From NCBI RefSeq assembly GCF_013359695.1, contig NZ_JABFMU010000013.1, positions 49,813 to 113,812 of the forward strand: a DNA stretch of 64,000 nt, given 5' to 3'. Below, in pieces: positions 1-10,400 of the stretch. The notes under the pieces were generated by a model. The model was not told where the DNA came from and made no database searches. It was given only the letters and a program-made list of their open reading frames with translations. This DNA comes from Pseudomonas sp. C2B4 (GTDB lineage: Bacteria; Pseudomonadota; Gammaproteobacteria; Pseudomonadales; Pseudomonadaceae). The translations under genes and the position numbers were made by a program. Within the stretch, counting starts at the first letter, position 1; each line of letters begins with the position of its first letter.

Positions 1-864
1 AAACTGGTCAAGACCGGGCGCACCCACATGATGGATGCCACGCCGATCACCTTCGGCCAGGAGCTGTCCGGGTTCATCGCGCAACTGGATTATGCCGAAC
101 GGGCGATCCGCAGCACCCTGCCAGCAGTCTGCGAACTGGCCCAGGGCGGCACTGCCGTGGGCACCGGGCTGAACTCGCCACACGGCTTTGGCGAAGCGAT
201 TGCCGCGGAGCTGGCCGCCCTCTCCGGCCTGCCCTTCGTCACCGCGCCGAACAAGTTTGCCGCGTTGGCCGGGCATGAACCGTTGACCGCCCTGTCCGGT
301 GCACTGAAGACCCTCGCCGTGGCCCTGATGAAAATCGCCAACGACTTGCGCTTGCTGGGTTCCGGCCCACGCGCCGGTTTCGCCGAGGTGAAGCTTCCGG
401 CGAACGAACCAGGCAGTTCCATCATGCCGGGCAAGGTCAACCCGACCCAATGTGAAGCCCTGTCGATGCTGGCCTGCCAGGTGCTGGGCAACGACGTGAC
501 CATCGGTTTCGCCGCGAGCCAGGGGCATTTGCAACTGAACGTCTTCAAGCCGGTCATCATCCACAACCTGCTGCAATCGATCCGCCTGCTGGGTGATGGC
601 TGCAGCAACTTCCAGCAGCATTGCATCGCCGGCCTGGAACCGGACGCCGGGCAAATGGCTGCACACCTGGAACGCGGCCTGATGCTGGTGACGGCCTTGA
701 ACCCGCATATTGGTTATGACAAGTCGGCGGAGATTGCCAAGAAGGCCTACAGCGAAGGGCTGACCTTGCGTGAGGCAGCGCTGCGGTTGGGGTACCTGAC
801 CGATGAGCAGTTTGATGCCTGGGTACGGCCGGAGAACATGTTGGAGGCGGGGGCCAAGGGCTGA
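1..864 (+). CDS. fumC: Class II fumarate hydratase, C-terminal part (5' end outside window)
   Basis: This is the C-terminal 287 residues of a class II fumarase, the iron-independent cytosolic enzyme that interconverts fumarate and L-malate in the TCA cycle. The frame is already open at base 1, and since the family is about 460 residues long roughly 170 residues are missing to the left. The substrate-site segment [10 protein letters not shown] lies at the very start, and the superfamily signature [11 protein letters not shown] is at bases 412-444. The C-terminus is intact and ends in a normal stop. A paralogous aspartase or argininosuccinate lyase is unlikely, because the sequence around both motifs is fumarase-like. 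A REP pair follows directly, so this is probably the last gene of its transcript. Confidence 0.95.
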   Translation, partial: KLVKTGRTHMMDATPITFGQELSGFIAQLDYAERAIRSTLPAVCELAQGGTAVGTGLNSPHGFGEAIAAELAALSGLPFVTAPNKFAALAGHEPLTALSGALKTLAVALMKIANDLRLLGSGPRAGFAEVKLPANEPGSSIMPGKVNPTQCEALSMLACQVLGNDVTIGFAASQGHLQLNVFKPVIIHNLLQSIRLLGDGCSNFQQHCIAGLEPDAGQMAAHLERGLMLVTALNPHIGYDKSAEIAKKAYSEGLTLREAALRLGYLTDEQFDAWVRPENMLEAGAKG

Positions 865-887
865 GATTTGTAGCGCCTGACAGTCAG

Positions 888-954
888 TCTTCGCGGGCAA
901 GCCCGCCCCCACAGGGTACGCGTAAACCTGTGGGAGCGAGCCTGCTCGCGAAGA
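888..954. repeat. REP inverted pair between fumC and the EamA gene
   Basis: Two arms of about 27 bp (888-915 and 927-954) in opposite orientation, separated by 11 bp. The left arm has the GGGCAAGCCCGC core, the right arm the GAGCCTGCTCGC core. It lies between two convergent stop codons and could fold into one long hairpin in transcripts from either side. Confidence 0.85.
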
Positions 955-967
955 ACGATGACACGGT

Positions 968-1927
968 CTAACTGGCTGCCATCCGCACCTTGCGCGCCTT
1001 CAACCCGGCAATCAACGACGGCCCCAATGCCACCAGCGCCGAACCCAGCACCACCAGCACCGCCCCGCCATACCCCAATCCGTTGATGGTCTCGGCATGC
1101 ACATACTCTGGCCACCACCATGCGGCCAGGGCGACAGCGCCAAAGGTCACCAACGGCGTGATCGCCAGTGTTGCGCTGACCCGCGAGGCTTCCCAATGGG
1201 CCAGGGCTTCGGCAAATGCGCCATAGGCAATCAGGGTGTTCATGCAGCACGCCAGCAGCAGCCAGCCTTGCAACGGGTTCAATTGCAGGGCTTCCAGCGG
1301 ATGCACCCATGGCGTCAGCAACAACCCGCAGAACAGGTAGATCACCATCATCACCTGCAGCGAATTCCACACCGTCAGCAGCTGCTTCTGCCCCAGTGCG
1401 TAAAAGGTCCAGACCGTGGATGCCAGCAGCACCAGCAACACACCGGCGGTGTAGTCAGTCAACGAGGTGAGCAACTCACTCAGGCGTTGGTTGAAAAACA
1501 GGGCGAAACCGATCAGCAGCACCAGCAAACCAATGCCCTGTCCCAGGCTGAAACGCTCCTTGAACACAAACACGCTGGCGATCAGCAGCATGATCGGGCC
1601 CATTTGCACCACCAATTGCGCGGTGCCGGGGCTGAGCAGGTTCAGACCCATCAGATACAACACGTAGTTGCCCACCAGGCCGAGCACCGCCATCAGCACC
1701 AGCCAGCCGCCGCGCGGTCCCAGCACTTTGCGGCTCGGCAAGCGCTTGGTCGCGGCCAGGTAAATGAACAGACACCCACCGGACACCATCAGGCGAAACC
1801 AGGTCACCGTGACCGGGTCCATCACCAGCAGTACCTGTTTGAGCTTGATTGGCAGGATTCCCCACAGCAACGCGGTCAGCAAGGCCAGGAACAAACCGTA
1901 AACCCAGCGACCCGATGAAATGTGCAT
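968..1927 (-). CDS. EamA/DMT-family inner-membrane exporter
   Basis: A 319-residue polytopic protein of the drug/metabolite transporter superfamily. About ten hydrophobic segments are arranged as two EamA repeats (roughly residues 10-145 and 155-300), beginning with a typical first helix (LFLALLTALLWGILP) that contains the usual Trp-Gly. Members export amino acids, metabolites or drugs; the substrate cannot be read from the sequence. I place the start at the ATG at 1925-1927. An upstream in-frame codon would add about 20 polar residues that do not resemble the family. It stands alone between REP-containing spacers, convergent with fumC. Confidence 0.85.
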   Translation of the reverse strand: MHISSGRWVYGLFLALLTALLWGILPIKLKQVLLVMDPVTVTWFRLMVSGGCLFIYLAATKRLPSRKVLGPRGGWLVLMAVLGLVGNYVLYLMGLNLLSPGTAQLVVQMGPIMLLIASVFVFKERFSLGQGIGLLVLLIGFALFFNQRLSELLTSLTDYTAGVLLVLLASTVWTFYALGQKQLLTVWNSLQVMMVIYLFCGLLLTPWVHPLEALQLNPLQGWLLLACCMNTLIAYGAFAEALAHWEASRVSATLAITPLVTFGAVALAAWWWPEYVHAETINGLGYGGAVLVVLGSALVALGPSLIAGLKARKVRMAAS

Positions 1928-2137
1928 GCGAACCCCAAAGCCAAGTGTCAAGAACCGACATTCTAGGCGCACTGCCGTGTGGCACACAGGGACAGTTTGC
2001 GTCTGGCCGCGAATGGAACTGTGCAGGTCGCATCATTAAATTGGCGGCAGGCCGTCGATCAGATAATCAGGCACTGCAAATACTTCATGCATAAGCTGAT
2101 TGGATCCATCCACAGGAACATCCCGCAGGAGATCGCC

Positions 2138-2332
2138 ATGTACGGCATGCGCGCCCAGGACAACGCCCCCGCCCTGCACTTTCGCAGTGAGCGGTTATGT
2201 CGGGTGAATGGGGAGTTGTACTTCAGCACGCGGGAAAACACGCTGGAGGGGCCGTTTGTGAATGCCGAGGCGGCTGCGCGGGAGGTTCGGGCTTATGTTG
2301 AGCGGATGCAGTCTTTGCGGATGAACCGGTAA
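2138..2332 (+). CDS. Small conserved Pseudomonas protein (DUF6316-like)
   Basis: A 64-residue soluble protein with no signal peptide or membrane segment. The start ATG at 2138 is preceded by CAGGAG at good spacing; the frame extends further upstream, but that part lacks protein-like composition. A central stretch, RVNGELYFSTRENTLEGPF, looks like a small beta fold that recurs in short Pseudomonas proteins labelled DUF6316, as far as I can recall. The C-terminal half is charged and helical. No function is known. It stands alone and is followed by a REP pair. Confidence 0.7.
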   Translation: MYGMRAQDNAPALHFRSERLCRVNGELYFSTRENTLEGPFVNAEAAAREVRAYVERMQSLRMNR

Positions 2333-2344
2333 ACCGAGGCGTCT

Positions 2345-2438
2345 GCATCGCGGGCAAGCCACGCTCCCACAGGGCTTGCGTCGACCACAATTTCAGTGAA
2401 CGACATAAAACCTGTGGGAGCGGACTTGCCCGCGATGG
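2345..2438. repeat. REP inverted pair downstream of the small protein gene
   Basis: Arms at 2345-2373 and 2411-2438 with GGGCAAG/CTTGCCC cores, 37 bp apart. The left arm carries a one-base deviation (GCCACGCTCCC). It lies between the convergent stops of the small gene and the thiolase. Confidence 0.8.
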
Positions 2439-2469
2439 CTATTCAACAGTCATTACAAATGCCAGATGT

Positions 2470-3654
2470 TTAGCGCACCGCCTCGAACAACCCCGTCGCT
2501 CCCATCCCGCCGCCTACACACATGGTCACGATGCCGTAGCGCAGATTGCGCCGCTGCAACTCGCGAACGATGTGCCCGACCTGACGCGAACCGGTCATGC
2601 CGAACGGATGGCCGATGGAAATCGATCCACCATTGACGTTGTACTTGTCGTGATCGATTTCCAGTCGATTGCGCGCGTACAGGCACTGCGAAGCGAACGC
2701 TTCGTTGAGTTCCCACAGATCAATGTCATCGATCCGCAGACCTTTGGCCTTGAGCAGCTTTGGCACGGAAAAAACCGGACCGATGCCCATCTCGTCCGGC
2801 TCGCAACCGGCCACCGTGAAACCACGGAAGAACGCCTTGGGCTTGAGCCCCAGCGCCAGCGCTTTTTCCAGGCTCATCACCAGCGTCATCGAAGCGCCAT
2901 CCGACAATTGTGACGAGTTACCGGCGGTCACCGAGCCATCTTCGGCGAAGACCGGTTTCAACCCGGCCAGGCTTTCCAGCGTGGTGTCAGGACGGTTGCA
3001 GTCATCGCGATCAACAACGCCATCAAGGATCTGCACCTGGCCCGTGGCCTTGTCTTCAACGCGGTACTTCACCGTCATCGGCACGATTTCATCATCGAAT
3101 AACCCGGCGGCCTGCGCCTGGGCGGTGCGCTGCTGGCTTTGCAGGGCATACAGGTCCTGTTCTTCACGACTGACGTTGTAGCGGCGCGCGACGATTTCGG
3201 CCGTCTGCCCCATCGGAAAGTAGATGCCCGGCACCTGTTCCTTGAGCAGCGGGTTGATCAGATGGTCGGTGTTGACGCTTTTCATGGTCAGGCTGATCGA
3301 CTCGACACCACCGGCGACGATGATGTCGCTGCAGCCCGAGGCGATCTGGTTGGCGGCGATGGCGATCGCCTGCAAGCCCGATGAGCAGAAACGGTTGAGG
3401 GTCATGCCCGACGTGCCGATACCCAGGCGCGACAGCACCGCGACGTTGCGGCCGATGTTGTAGCCCTGGGCGCCTTCGTTGGAACCGGCGCCGACGATGC
3501 AGTCCTCGACGCTGGCCGGGTCGATGCCGGTGCGCGCCAGCAAGGCGTTGACGCAGTGCGCGGCCATGTCGTCCGGACGGGTCTGGTTGAACTTGCCGCG
3601 AAAGGATTTGGCCAGGCCGGTCCGAACGCTGTCGACGATCACCACTTCACGCAT
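2470..3654 (-). CDS. Acetyl-CoA C-acyltransferase (thiolase)
   Basis: A 394-residue thiolase, full length for the family, which cleaves 3-ketoacyl-CoA to acetyl-CoA and a shortened acyl-CoA or runs the reverse condensation. The acyl-accepting cysteine is Cys90 in NRFCSSG. The catalytic histidine is in the GHPFG motif near residue 350, and the second catalytic cysteine is Cys379 in MCVGGGMG. I chose the ATG at 3652-3654 because GAGG sits six bases before it; in-frame codons further upstream lack a ribosome site. It is monocistronic, with no fadB-like partner beside it, so chain-length preference and pathway (beta-oxidation, aromatic or amino-acid catabolism) remain open. Confidence 0.92.
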   Translation of the reverse strand: MREVVIVDSVRTGLAKSFRGKFNQTRPDDMAAHCVNALLARTGIDPASVEDCIVGAGSNEGAQGYNIGRNVAVLSRLGIGTSGMTLNRFCSSGLQAIAIAANQIASGCSDIIVAGGVESISLTMKSVNTDHLINPLLKEQVPGIYFPMGQTAEIVARRYNVSREEQDLYALQSQQRTAQAQAAGLFDDEIVPMTVKYRVEDKATGQVQILDGVVDRDDCNRPDTTLESLAGLKPVFAEDGSVTAGNSSQLSDGASMTLVMSLEKALALGLKPKAFFRGFTVAGCEPDEMGIGPVFSVPKLLKAKGLRIDDIDLWELNEAFASQCLYARNRLEIDHDKYNVNGGSISIGHPFGMTGSRQVGHIVRELQRRNLRYGIVTMCVGGGMGATGLFEAVR

Positions 3655-3756
3655 GGCATACCTCATTGTTGTTGTCGGTTGAGAATGGCTCGAGCATAAG
3701 CCTACCCAATTACCGACCGCGACAATCATTCACCCCGCGTATGCGTAACCATCGGT

Positions 3757-5280
3757 TCACTTCTTGTCTTTTTTCTCCCTGCGCCCACGTTTGTCCGACT
3801 TTTCGAATGCGTCTTCCAACGCCTGGTTGATCGTGCGCAAGACCTTGACCCGTGCCCAGCGCTTGTCATTGGCTTCCACCAGCGTCCACGGCGAGATCTC
3901 GGTGCTGGTGCGGTCGACCATGTCGCCCACGGCGGCGCGATAGTCATCCCACTTGTCACGATTGCGCCAGTCATCTTCGGTGATCTTGAAGCGTTTGAAA
4001 GGTATTTCTTCACGCTCCTGGAAACGCTCCAGTTGCGTCTGCTTGTCGATGGCCAGCCAGAACTTGACCACGACCACCCCGGCATCAGCGATCTGTTCCT
4101 CGAAATCGTTGATTTCACTGTAGGCGCGCAGCCAGTCCGCCGGGCTGCAGAACCCTTCAATGCGCTCCACCAGTACCCGGCCATACCAGGAGCGGTCGAA
4201 CACGGTGAATTTTCCCCGCGCCGGAATATGCCGCCAGAAACGCCAGAGATAGGGCTGTGCCCGCTCCTCTTCGGTCGGTGCGGCAATCGGCACGATGTTG
4301 TACTGGCGCGGATCCAGTGCCGCCGCCACCCGGCGAATCGCCCCGCCCTTGCCTGCCGCGTCATTGCCCTCGAACACCGCCACCAACGCGTGGCGCCGCA
4401 TGCGTTTGTCGCGCATCAACCCGGAGAACCGCGCCTGCTCGGTGATCAACTGCTCTTCATAATCATCCTTGGACAGACGCAAGGCCAGATCGAGACTATC
4501 GAGCAGATTGACGTGATCAACGCTGGGGAACACGGGCGCAGCGCTGACTTTCTCCGGGTGGATTTGCGGACGTTTCAACGCGCCTTGCAGGCCTTCAAGC
4601 AAAATCTTGCCGACCACCAGACTGCGATAGTTCGCATCCATCCCGGCGATTACGTGCCAGGGTGCATAGTCACGGCTGGTGCGCCGCAACACCCGTTCGC
4701 CGAACTTCACAAACCTGTCGTAGGTTTCAGATTGCTGCCAGTCCAGCGGGCTGATCCGCCAACTGTGCAGCGGGTCATCGGCCAATGCCTTGAGGCGCGC
4801 TTTCATTTGTTTCTTGGACAGGTGGAACCAGAACTTGAAAATCAGCGCGCCTTCATCGCACAACATCTTTTCCAGCCGCTCGGCACCGTTGATGCCCTGA
4901 TCGAGCCGGGGGTCCTTGATCACGCCATGAACCCTGGCCTGCAGGATCTGGCTGTACCAGTTGCCGAAAAAAACCCCCATGCGGCCCTTGGCCGGGAGCA
5001 TCCGCCAATAACGCCAGGCCGGTGGCCGCGCCAGCTCTTCGTCGGTCTGCTGGTCGAAGGTGCGCACTTCGATCAGGCGCGGGTCCATCCATTCATTGAG
5101 CAACTTGACCGTCTCGCCCTTGCCGGCACCCTCGATGCCATTGATCAGGATGATCACCGGGAAGCGCTGTTGCTGCTGAAGTTCGAACTGCGCTTCGAGC
5201 AAGGCTTCACGCAGAGCTGGCACTTCGGCTTCGTAGGTTTCTTTGTCGATGCTGTGATCGATTTCGGCGGACTCGAACAT
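3757..5280 (-). CDS. pap: Polyphosphate:AMP phosphotransferase (class II PPK2, two-domain)
   Basis: A 507-residue protein with two tandem PPK2 domains. Each has a Walker A loop: GIEGAGKG at residues 48-55 and a second loop, EGNDAAGKGG, near residue 305. Two-domain class II PPK2 enzymes transfer phosphate from polyphosphate to AMP, giving ADP, and act in the cytosol in nucleotide and polyphosphate economy. Only the C-terminal half is usually catalytic. The start is the ATG at 5278-5280, preceded by GGAAGGGAG; codons upstream of it are not conserved-looking. The C-terminus is a Lys/Arg-rich tail. It ends about 100 bp upstream of the thiolase start, so the two may be cotranscribed. Confidence 0.93.
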   Translation of the reverse strand: MFESAEIDHSIDKETYEAEVPALREALLEAQFELQQQQRFPVIILINGIEGAGKGETVKLLNEWMDPRLIEVRTFDQQTDEELARPPAWRYWRMLPAKGRMGVFFGNWYSQILQARVHGVIKDPRLDQGINGAERLEKMLCDEGALIFKFWFHLSKKQMKARLKALADDPLHSWRISPLDWQQSETYDRFVKFGERVLRRTSRDYAPWHVIAGMDANYRSLVVGKILLEGLQGALKRPQIHPEKVSAAPVFPSVDHVNLLDSLDLALRLSKDDYEEQLITEQARFSGLMRDKRMRRHALVAVFEGNDAAGKGGAIRRVAAALDPRQYNIVPIAAPTEEERAQPYLWRFWRHIPARGKFTVFDRSWYGRVLVERIEGFCSPADWLRAYSEINDFEEQIADAGVVVVKFWLAIDKQTQLERFQEREEIPFKRFKITEDDWRNRDKWDDYRAAVGDMVDRTSTEISPWTLVEANDKRWARVKVLRTINQALEDAFEKSDKRGRREKKDKK

Positions 5281-5322
5281 GGGCGGCTCCCTTCCAGATG
5301 TGAGCAAGACTAGCGGATTGCC

Positions 5323-5427
5323 CCTGCGGGAGCGAACTTGCTCGCGATGGATTCAAGAGCAGCGCGTTCATTCAGCAAGCACGCGTTATCGTTAACGCCC
5401 ATCGCGAGCAGGCTCGCTCCCACAAGG
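5323..5427. repeat. REP inverted pair between pap and mnmC
   Basis: Arms at 5323-5350 (CTTGCTCGCGATGG) and 5400-5427 (CATCGCGAGCAGG), 49 bp apart. The pair occupies most of the spacer between the divergent pap and mnmC genes, so it sits inside a promoter region, unlike most copies here. Confidence 0.85.
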
Positions 5428-5489
5428 TCCGGGGCGAACACCACGACGCGATCGGCTAGAATGGCCGCCTTGCCGTTGCCGAGCCTGCC

Positions 5490-7472
5490 ATGAAACCTGT
5501 AATGCCCCACGCCCAGCTCGATTGGGACGATCAAGGTCGCCCCTATTCGCGCGTGTTCGACGATGTGTATTTCTCCGATCAATCGGGGCTGGACGAAACC
5601 CGCTACGTGTTCATCGAACAGAACCGTCTGGCAGAGCGCTTTGCCGCGTTGCCGGAAGGCGGTCGCCTGGTCATCGGCGAGACCGGTTTCGGTACGGGGC
5701 TGAATTTCCTGTGCGCCTGGCAAGTGTTCGAGCAGCATGCGGCGGCCAGCGCCCGGCTGCATTTTGTCAGCGTCGAAAAGTACCCGCTGAGCCCTGCCGA
5801 CCTGCAACGTGCCCTGGCACTGTGGCCGGAACTCAAGGTGTTTGCCGATCAACTGCTGGCGCAGTACGTGGCAATTCATCAAGGCTTTCAGCGCCTGACG
5901 CTGGCCAACGGACGGGTGACCCTGACCTTGCTGGTCGGCGATGCCCTGGAGCAGTTACCGCAACTGGACGCGCAAATCGACGCCTGGTTTCTCGACGGCT
6001 TTGCCCCGGCGAAAAACCCGGACATGTGGACTGCCGAGCTGTTTGCCGAACTGGCACGGCTTGCAGCGCCCGGCTCGACCATCAGTACGTTTACCAGTAC
6101 CGGTTGGGTGCGCCGCCTGCTGAACGCGGCGGGCTTCAAGATGAAGCGCACGCCGGGTATCGGCCACAAATGGGAAATCCTGCGGGGTGCATTCATCGGC
6201 TGGCCTGAAGACGTCCCGGCGCCTGCCGTGGCCAAACCGTGGTTTGCGCGCCCGGCACCGCTGGCCGGTGAACGGCGAGCCCTGGTGATCGGGGCCGGAC
6301 TGGCCGGTTGCGCAACGGCTGCCAGCCTCGCGGCCCGGGGTTGGCAGGTCAGTCTGCTGGAACGTCACACCGCCGTGGCCGAGGAAGCCTCGGGCAATCC
6401 TCAAGGCGTGCTTTACCTCAAGCTATCGGCCCATGGCACGGCGTTGTCGCAACTGATTGTCAGTGGATTCGGCTACACCCGGCGCCTGCTCGAACATTTG
6501 CAGCGCGGCGTGGACTGGGACGATTGCGGCGTCTTGCAGCTGGCATTCAATGACAAGGAAGCCGAGCGTCAGGCGCAATTGGCGGCGGCATTTCCCGAAG
6601 ACTTGCTGCATACGCTCGATCAAGCGCAGGCCGAGGCTCGCGCCGGTATCGCGCTGCCCGCGGGCGGCCTGTTTTACCCCGAAGGCGGTTGGGTGCATCC
6701 GCCTGCCCTGTGCCAATGGCAGGCAGCACAATCGAACATTCAGTTGCTGACGCATCACCATGTGTTGGAACTAAGTCGTGTGGACGGACGATGGCACGCG
6801 TGGGAGGGCGACAGGTTGCTGGCCGATGCGCCCGTGGTGGTACTGGCCGGCGCCGCCGAGATCAAACGCTTCCCGTACAGCAGCGAGTTGCCGCTCAAGC
6901 GCATTCGCGGACAGATCACGCGCCTGCCCCAGACGGTTGAGAGCCAAGACCTGAGCACCGTGGTCTGCGCCGAAGGGTATGTCGCCCCGGCACGCCTGGG
7001 TGAACATACGCTGGGCGCCAGCTTCGATTTCAACAATGACGACCTGACCCCCACAGCGGCCGAGCATGCGGGCAACCTGCAGATGCTCGAAGAAATCTCG
7101 CTGGACCTGGTCGCCCGACTCGGCGCGAACACCTTGCAACCTGAAGCGCTCGAAGGTCGCGCGGCATTTCGCTGCACCAGCCCCGACTACCTGCCGATCA
7201 TCGGTCCGCTGGCTGACGGTGAGGCATTTGCCGAAACCTACAGCGCTCTGGGCAAGGATGCGCGGAAAACGCCGGACATTCCTTGCCCGTGGCTCGAAGG
7301 CCTGTACGCCAACAGTGGTCACGGCTCGAGAGGGTTGATTACCGCACCCTTGTCAGGTGAGTTGTTGGCTGCCTGGCTGGATGACGAACCTCTGCCCCTG
7401 CCCAGAGCAGTGGCAGAGGCCTGTCATCCGAACCGCTTCGCCTTGCGCCGCTTGATCCGAGGCAAGGCCTGA
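5490..7472 (+). CDS. mnmC: Bifunctional tRNA mnm5s2U34 biosynthesis protein MnmC
   Basis: A 660-residue fusion enzyme for the last steps of 5-methylaminomethyl-2-thiouridine synthesis at the wobble base of tRNAs. The N-terminal 240 residues are the SAM-dependent methyltransferase (MnmD part), with the SAM loop GETGFGTGLNFL at about residues 63-75. The C-terminal 400 residues are the FAD-dependent oxidase that removes the carboxymethyl group; its dinucleotide loop GAGLAGCATA is near residue 266. The length matches the E. coli enzyme. It acts downstream of MnmE/MnmG, which are not in this window. Its stop lies five bases from the stop of the convergent large gene, leaving no room for a separate terminator. 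Confidence 0.96.
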   Translation: MKPVMPHAQLDWDDQGRPYSRVFDDVYFSDQSGLDETRYVFIEQNRLAERFAALPEGGRLVIGETGFGTGLNFLCAWQVFEQHAAASARLHFVSVEKYPLSPADLQRALALWPELKVFADQLLAQYVAIHQGFQRLTLANGRVTLTLLVGDALEQLPQLDAQIDAWFLDGFAPAKNPDMWTAELFAELARLAAPGSTISTFTSTGWVRRLLNAAGFKMKRTPGIGHKWEILRGAFIGWPEDVPAPAVAKPWFARPAPLAGERRALVIGAGLAGCATAASLAARGWQVSLLERHTAVAEEASGNPQGVLYLKLSAHGTALSQLIVSGFGYTRRLLEHLQRGVDWDDCGVLQLAFNDKEAERQAQLAAAFPEDLLHTLDQAQAEARAGIALPAGGLFYPEGGWVHPPALCQWQAAQSNIQLLTHHHVLELSRVDGRWHAWEGDRLLADAPVVVLAGAAEIKRFPYSSELPLKRIRGQITRLPQTVESQDLSTVVCAEGYVAPARLGEHTLGASFDFNNDDLTPTAAEHAGNLQMLEEISLDLVARLGANTLQPEALEGRAAFRCTSPDYLPIIGPLADGEAFAETYSALGKDARKTPDIPCPWLEGLYANSGHGSRGLITAPLSGELLAAWLDDEPLPLPRAVAEACHPNRFALRRLIRGKA

Positions 7473-7477
7473 AGGGG

Positions 7478-10400
7478 TCAGTCCAGCGCAAAGCAAGTCT
7501 GCGACTCGTCAGCCCTGATGGCCGCCTCGGTCAAACGCCTTAACAACAGGTTCTCGGCGCGCTTGAATTCATTGGCGATACCGTCGACCTGGGGGAGATA
7601 GTCCGCACCAAGCGTCGCCTCGTTTTCTGTGGCGATCTCCATCCGCGCGTGAAAAGGGGCAGCAAGGCCAGTGAACTGTTTTTCGTGATGCTCTCGCAGA
7701 AAATCGCGCCAGAACGTGAGGTCACTCAAATAGGCCAGCAGTTCGGGGGAATTTTCTGCGGCGACGACCTTGTCGCGGGCCGTTACCAGGTCCGCCGGTT
7801 TCACGCCGCCAAGGGATGCATACCGCATATGCCGGGGCTGACCGACCAGTTTGAGTGTTTCGGCCAGGCCGGTGCGAAAAGCCAGCGCCACTTCCACCGG
7901 ATCGAATTTGGGATGGGCATTGGCATGCTCCCGAGCGAGACGGTCGAGGCAATCGAGGCGGAACAGCCGTCGCCCAAGACTCAACAGCCGAGCCGCCCGG
8001 TCATGGGCATTGGCGGACTCTCGAACCACCGTGTGCAGATCCACCGCCACCTCAAGATGACTGAAGATCGTCGCGGCATCGTCAGTGCAATGGGCTTTCA
8101 ACGCCATCGACAGCAGTTGATCGCGCAACGCCGAATCTGTCTGAGTCGCCTCAATCACACTCCAGACCCGCCGGGTCATGTCTTCGCGCTCAAAGCGGTT
8201 ATCCGCGGTGCCTCCGACGTCTGCCAGCAACTCAAAGAATCCCTTCGAATGGGGTTCGTGCTTCAGCGCCAGCCAGGCACTGTTTCGACGGGCATAGGTC
8301 TCTTCACGCCGATCCGGCATCCACAGGTCTCGAGCCCGTTGTTCACTGAGCACCGAGGCATCATCGTCGATCAGCCCCAAGCCGATGCCGGTGTTGTCAC
8401 GGAAGGTTTCCAGCTTCACCCGGCTCGCTGCGGATATCGGGTTATCCCGCAGGTTGATCGCCCGGGCGAATCGTGGAGTGACCTGGAACAACCAGTCGGG
8501 CAACTCCCGGATCTGGTTACCCCGCAAGTCCACTATGTCCAGATACGGCGGGCGCTTGAGTCCAACGGGAAGTTCCGTGGTGCGGGTATCGCGCAGGAAC
8601 AGCGACTGCAAATCCAGCATTTTGCTCACGTCGATCGTAGCGCCCAGGCGATTGCCGCCGAGTCCCAGCGTTCGCAGATTGCGCAGCTCGGCCAGCTTGC
8701 GCAACGTGTGTTCGGTCAGTTGTATCTGGTTGCCGTCCAGCCTCAAGTGCTCAAGGTTGGGCATGTGCGACAAGACCTCGGGCAATCGCGTGAGTTGATT
8801 GCGATCCAGCTCCAGCGTGACAAGCCCTTTGAACGGTTTGAGGAAATACGCCAGCTCATCGCCAGCCTGCATGTCCTTGATGGAGAGGGTGCGTACATGG
8901 GCCACATCCTGCTCGGTCAACGTCGGTAATGGCCCCACCGGGTTGCGGTCCAGCGTCAGTGATGTAGCCGCCTGATTCAGGCGCGAGACCCGACGCCAGC
9001 AGTTTTCGATGGCATTGACCACCTGACGACGACCGACACGAATATCGTCGAGCCGCCCCGGCAATTTCTTCATTTGCACTTCATCGTTAAGCCAGGTGTG
9101 CAGTACCCCACGCAGTTTTTTCAGTTGCTGCCCCAGTTCGTTGATTCGATTCACCCGTGCAATCTGAGTACTGCCGGCGTTGTCGAGAAACGACGAAACC
9201 TGGGCATCCGTGAACAGCGGATAGAGTTTTCTGACTTTACGAATCAACCCCCTTGAGTAAGCACCCGCTGCAGGCGGATTCGCCTGGACACAGGCCGACA
9301 GATATTTCGCCGTTTCACTGCGCGCTCCCCGCAACACCTGTGCGGTATGCGCCGGATCGCCAGCGCCCGCCCTCGACAGCCGTGATCGCAGCGTCGGCAG
9401 GTCCAACGAATCGTCACCGGTGAACCCCATGGCGGTGCGATGGCTAGGGGGCAATGCATCCACTATCGACTGCAGCAGCGTATCGCTGGTCAGGGTGGAA
9501 GCCACGTTGCCATTGCCTTGGGTGACCTGATAGCCGGAGGTCGTCTTGACGATGACCCCATGCGAGGGCGCATCGGCTTCACCCACACTGTCGAGCAAGG
9601 TGCCAGTCCTCGATCCCTGTCGCAGTTCAAGTCGAAAACCGTCGCTCCAGCCTTGCACCCGGTCCATCAGCCCGAGCGCCAGTTTGTCGGTGTCGGCATT
9701 GCCCAGTTGCGGGAAGCGCAACCCCGTCAGTGCACGGTCCTGCCTGAGCGTGGCCTGGGCCTCGCGCACCTGCCGGGCGAGATCCGTGCCCAGGAGCTTG
9801 CGGTCACGCAGGAAAAGGCGATCCCTGCCAGAGGCGTTCTCCAGCAACTCCTGACACACGCGGGTGGGCAGGTCGGGCACCTGTTCGCGCAGCACCGCAA
9901 CATCACCGGTAGCGACTCCGTCATAGGTTTTATACAGCCACTCATGCAGCGGCTGGCGATTGCTTTTGAGACTGGCGGCGATCTCCTTCGCCATCAACCG
10001 CGCTTTCGATTCAGTGCCCGTGCTGCCGATAATGGCCTCGACTTCTTTCGGGTACAGACCACTGATAACGGTATCGAGTAATTCCCCCCAATCCAGCTGC
10101 ACCTGGCTGACATGCACACTGTTGATGTCATCGTCGTGGGGGGCTGTCTCGGGGAAGCGGGAAACGACCCGATCGTTCGTGTCGCGCACTTCGATAAAGC
10201 GCTCCGCTGGCCAGCCGGGGAGCCTGGGCAGTGTGAACAGTTGCGCCTGGATGAAGTCCGTGTTCGCGGTCTCGCCGCGCTCCATGGCCGCGATGAATGC
10301 GGTAATGGAGCGGTCGAGTTTCACCCGCTCGACACAGTCATTCAGCCGCTGCGGCAACTTGAGGTTGCTTTCATGCAAATAGTGCAACTGGTCGGTCGTC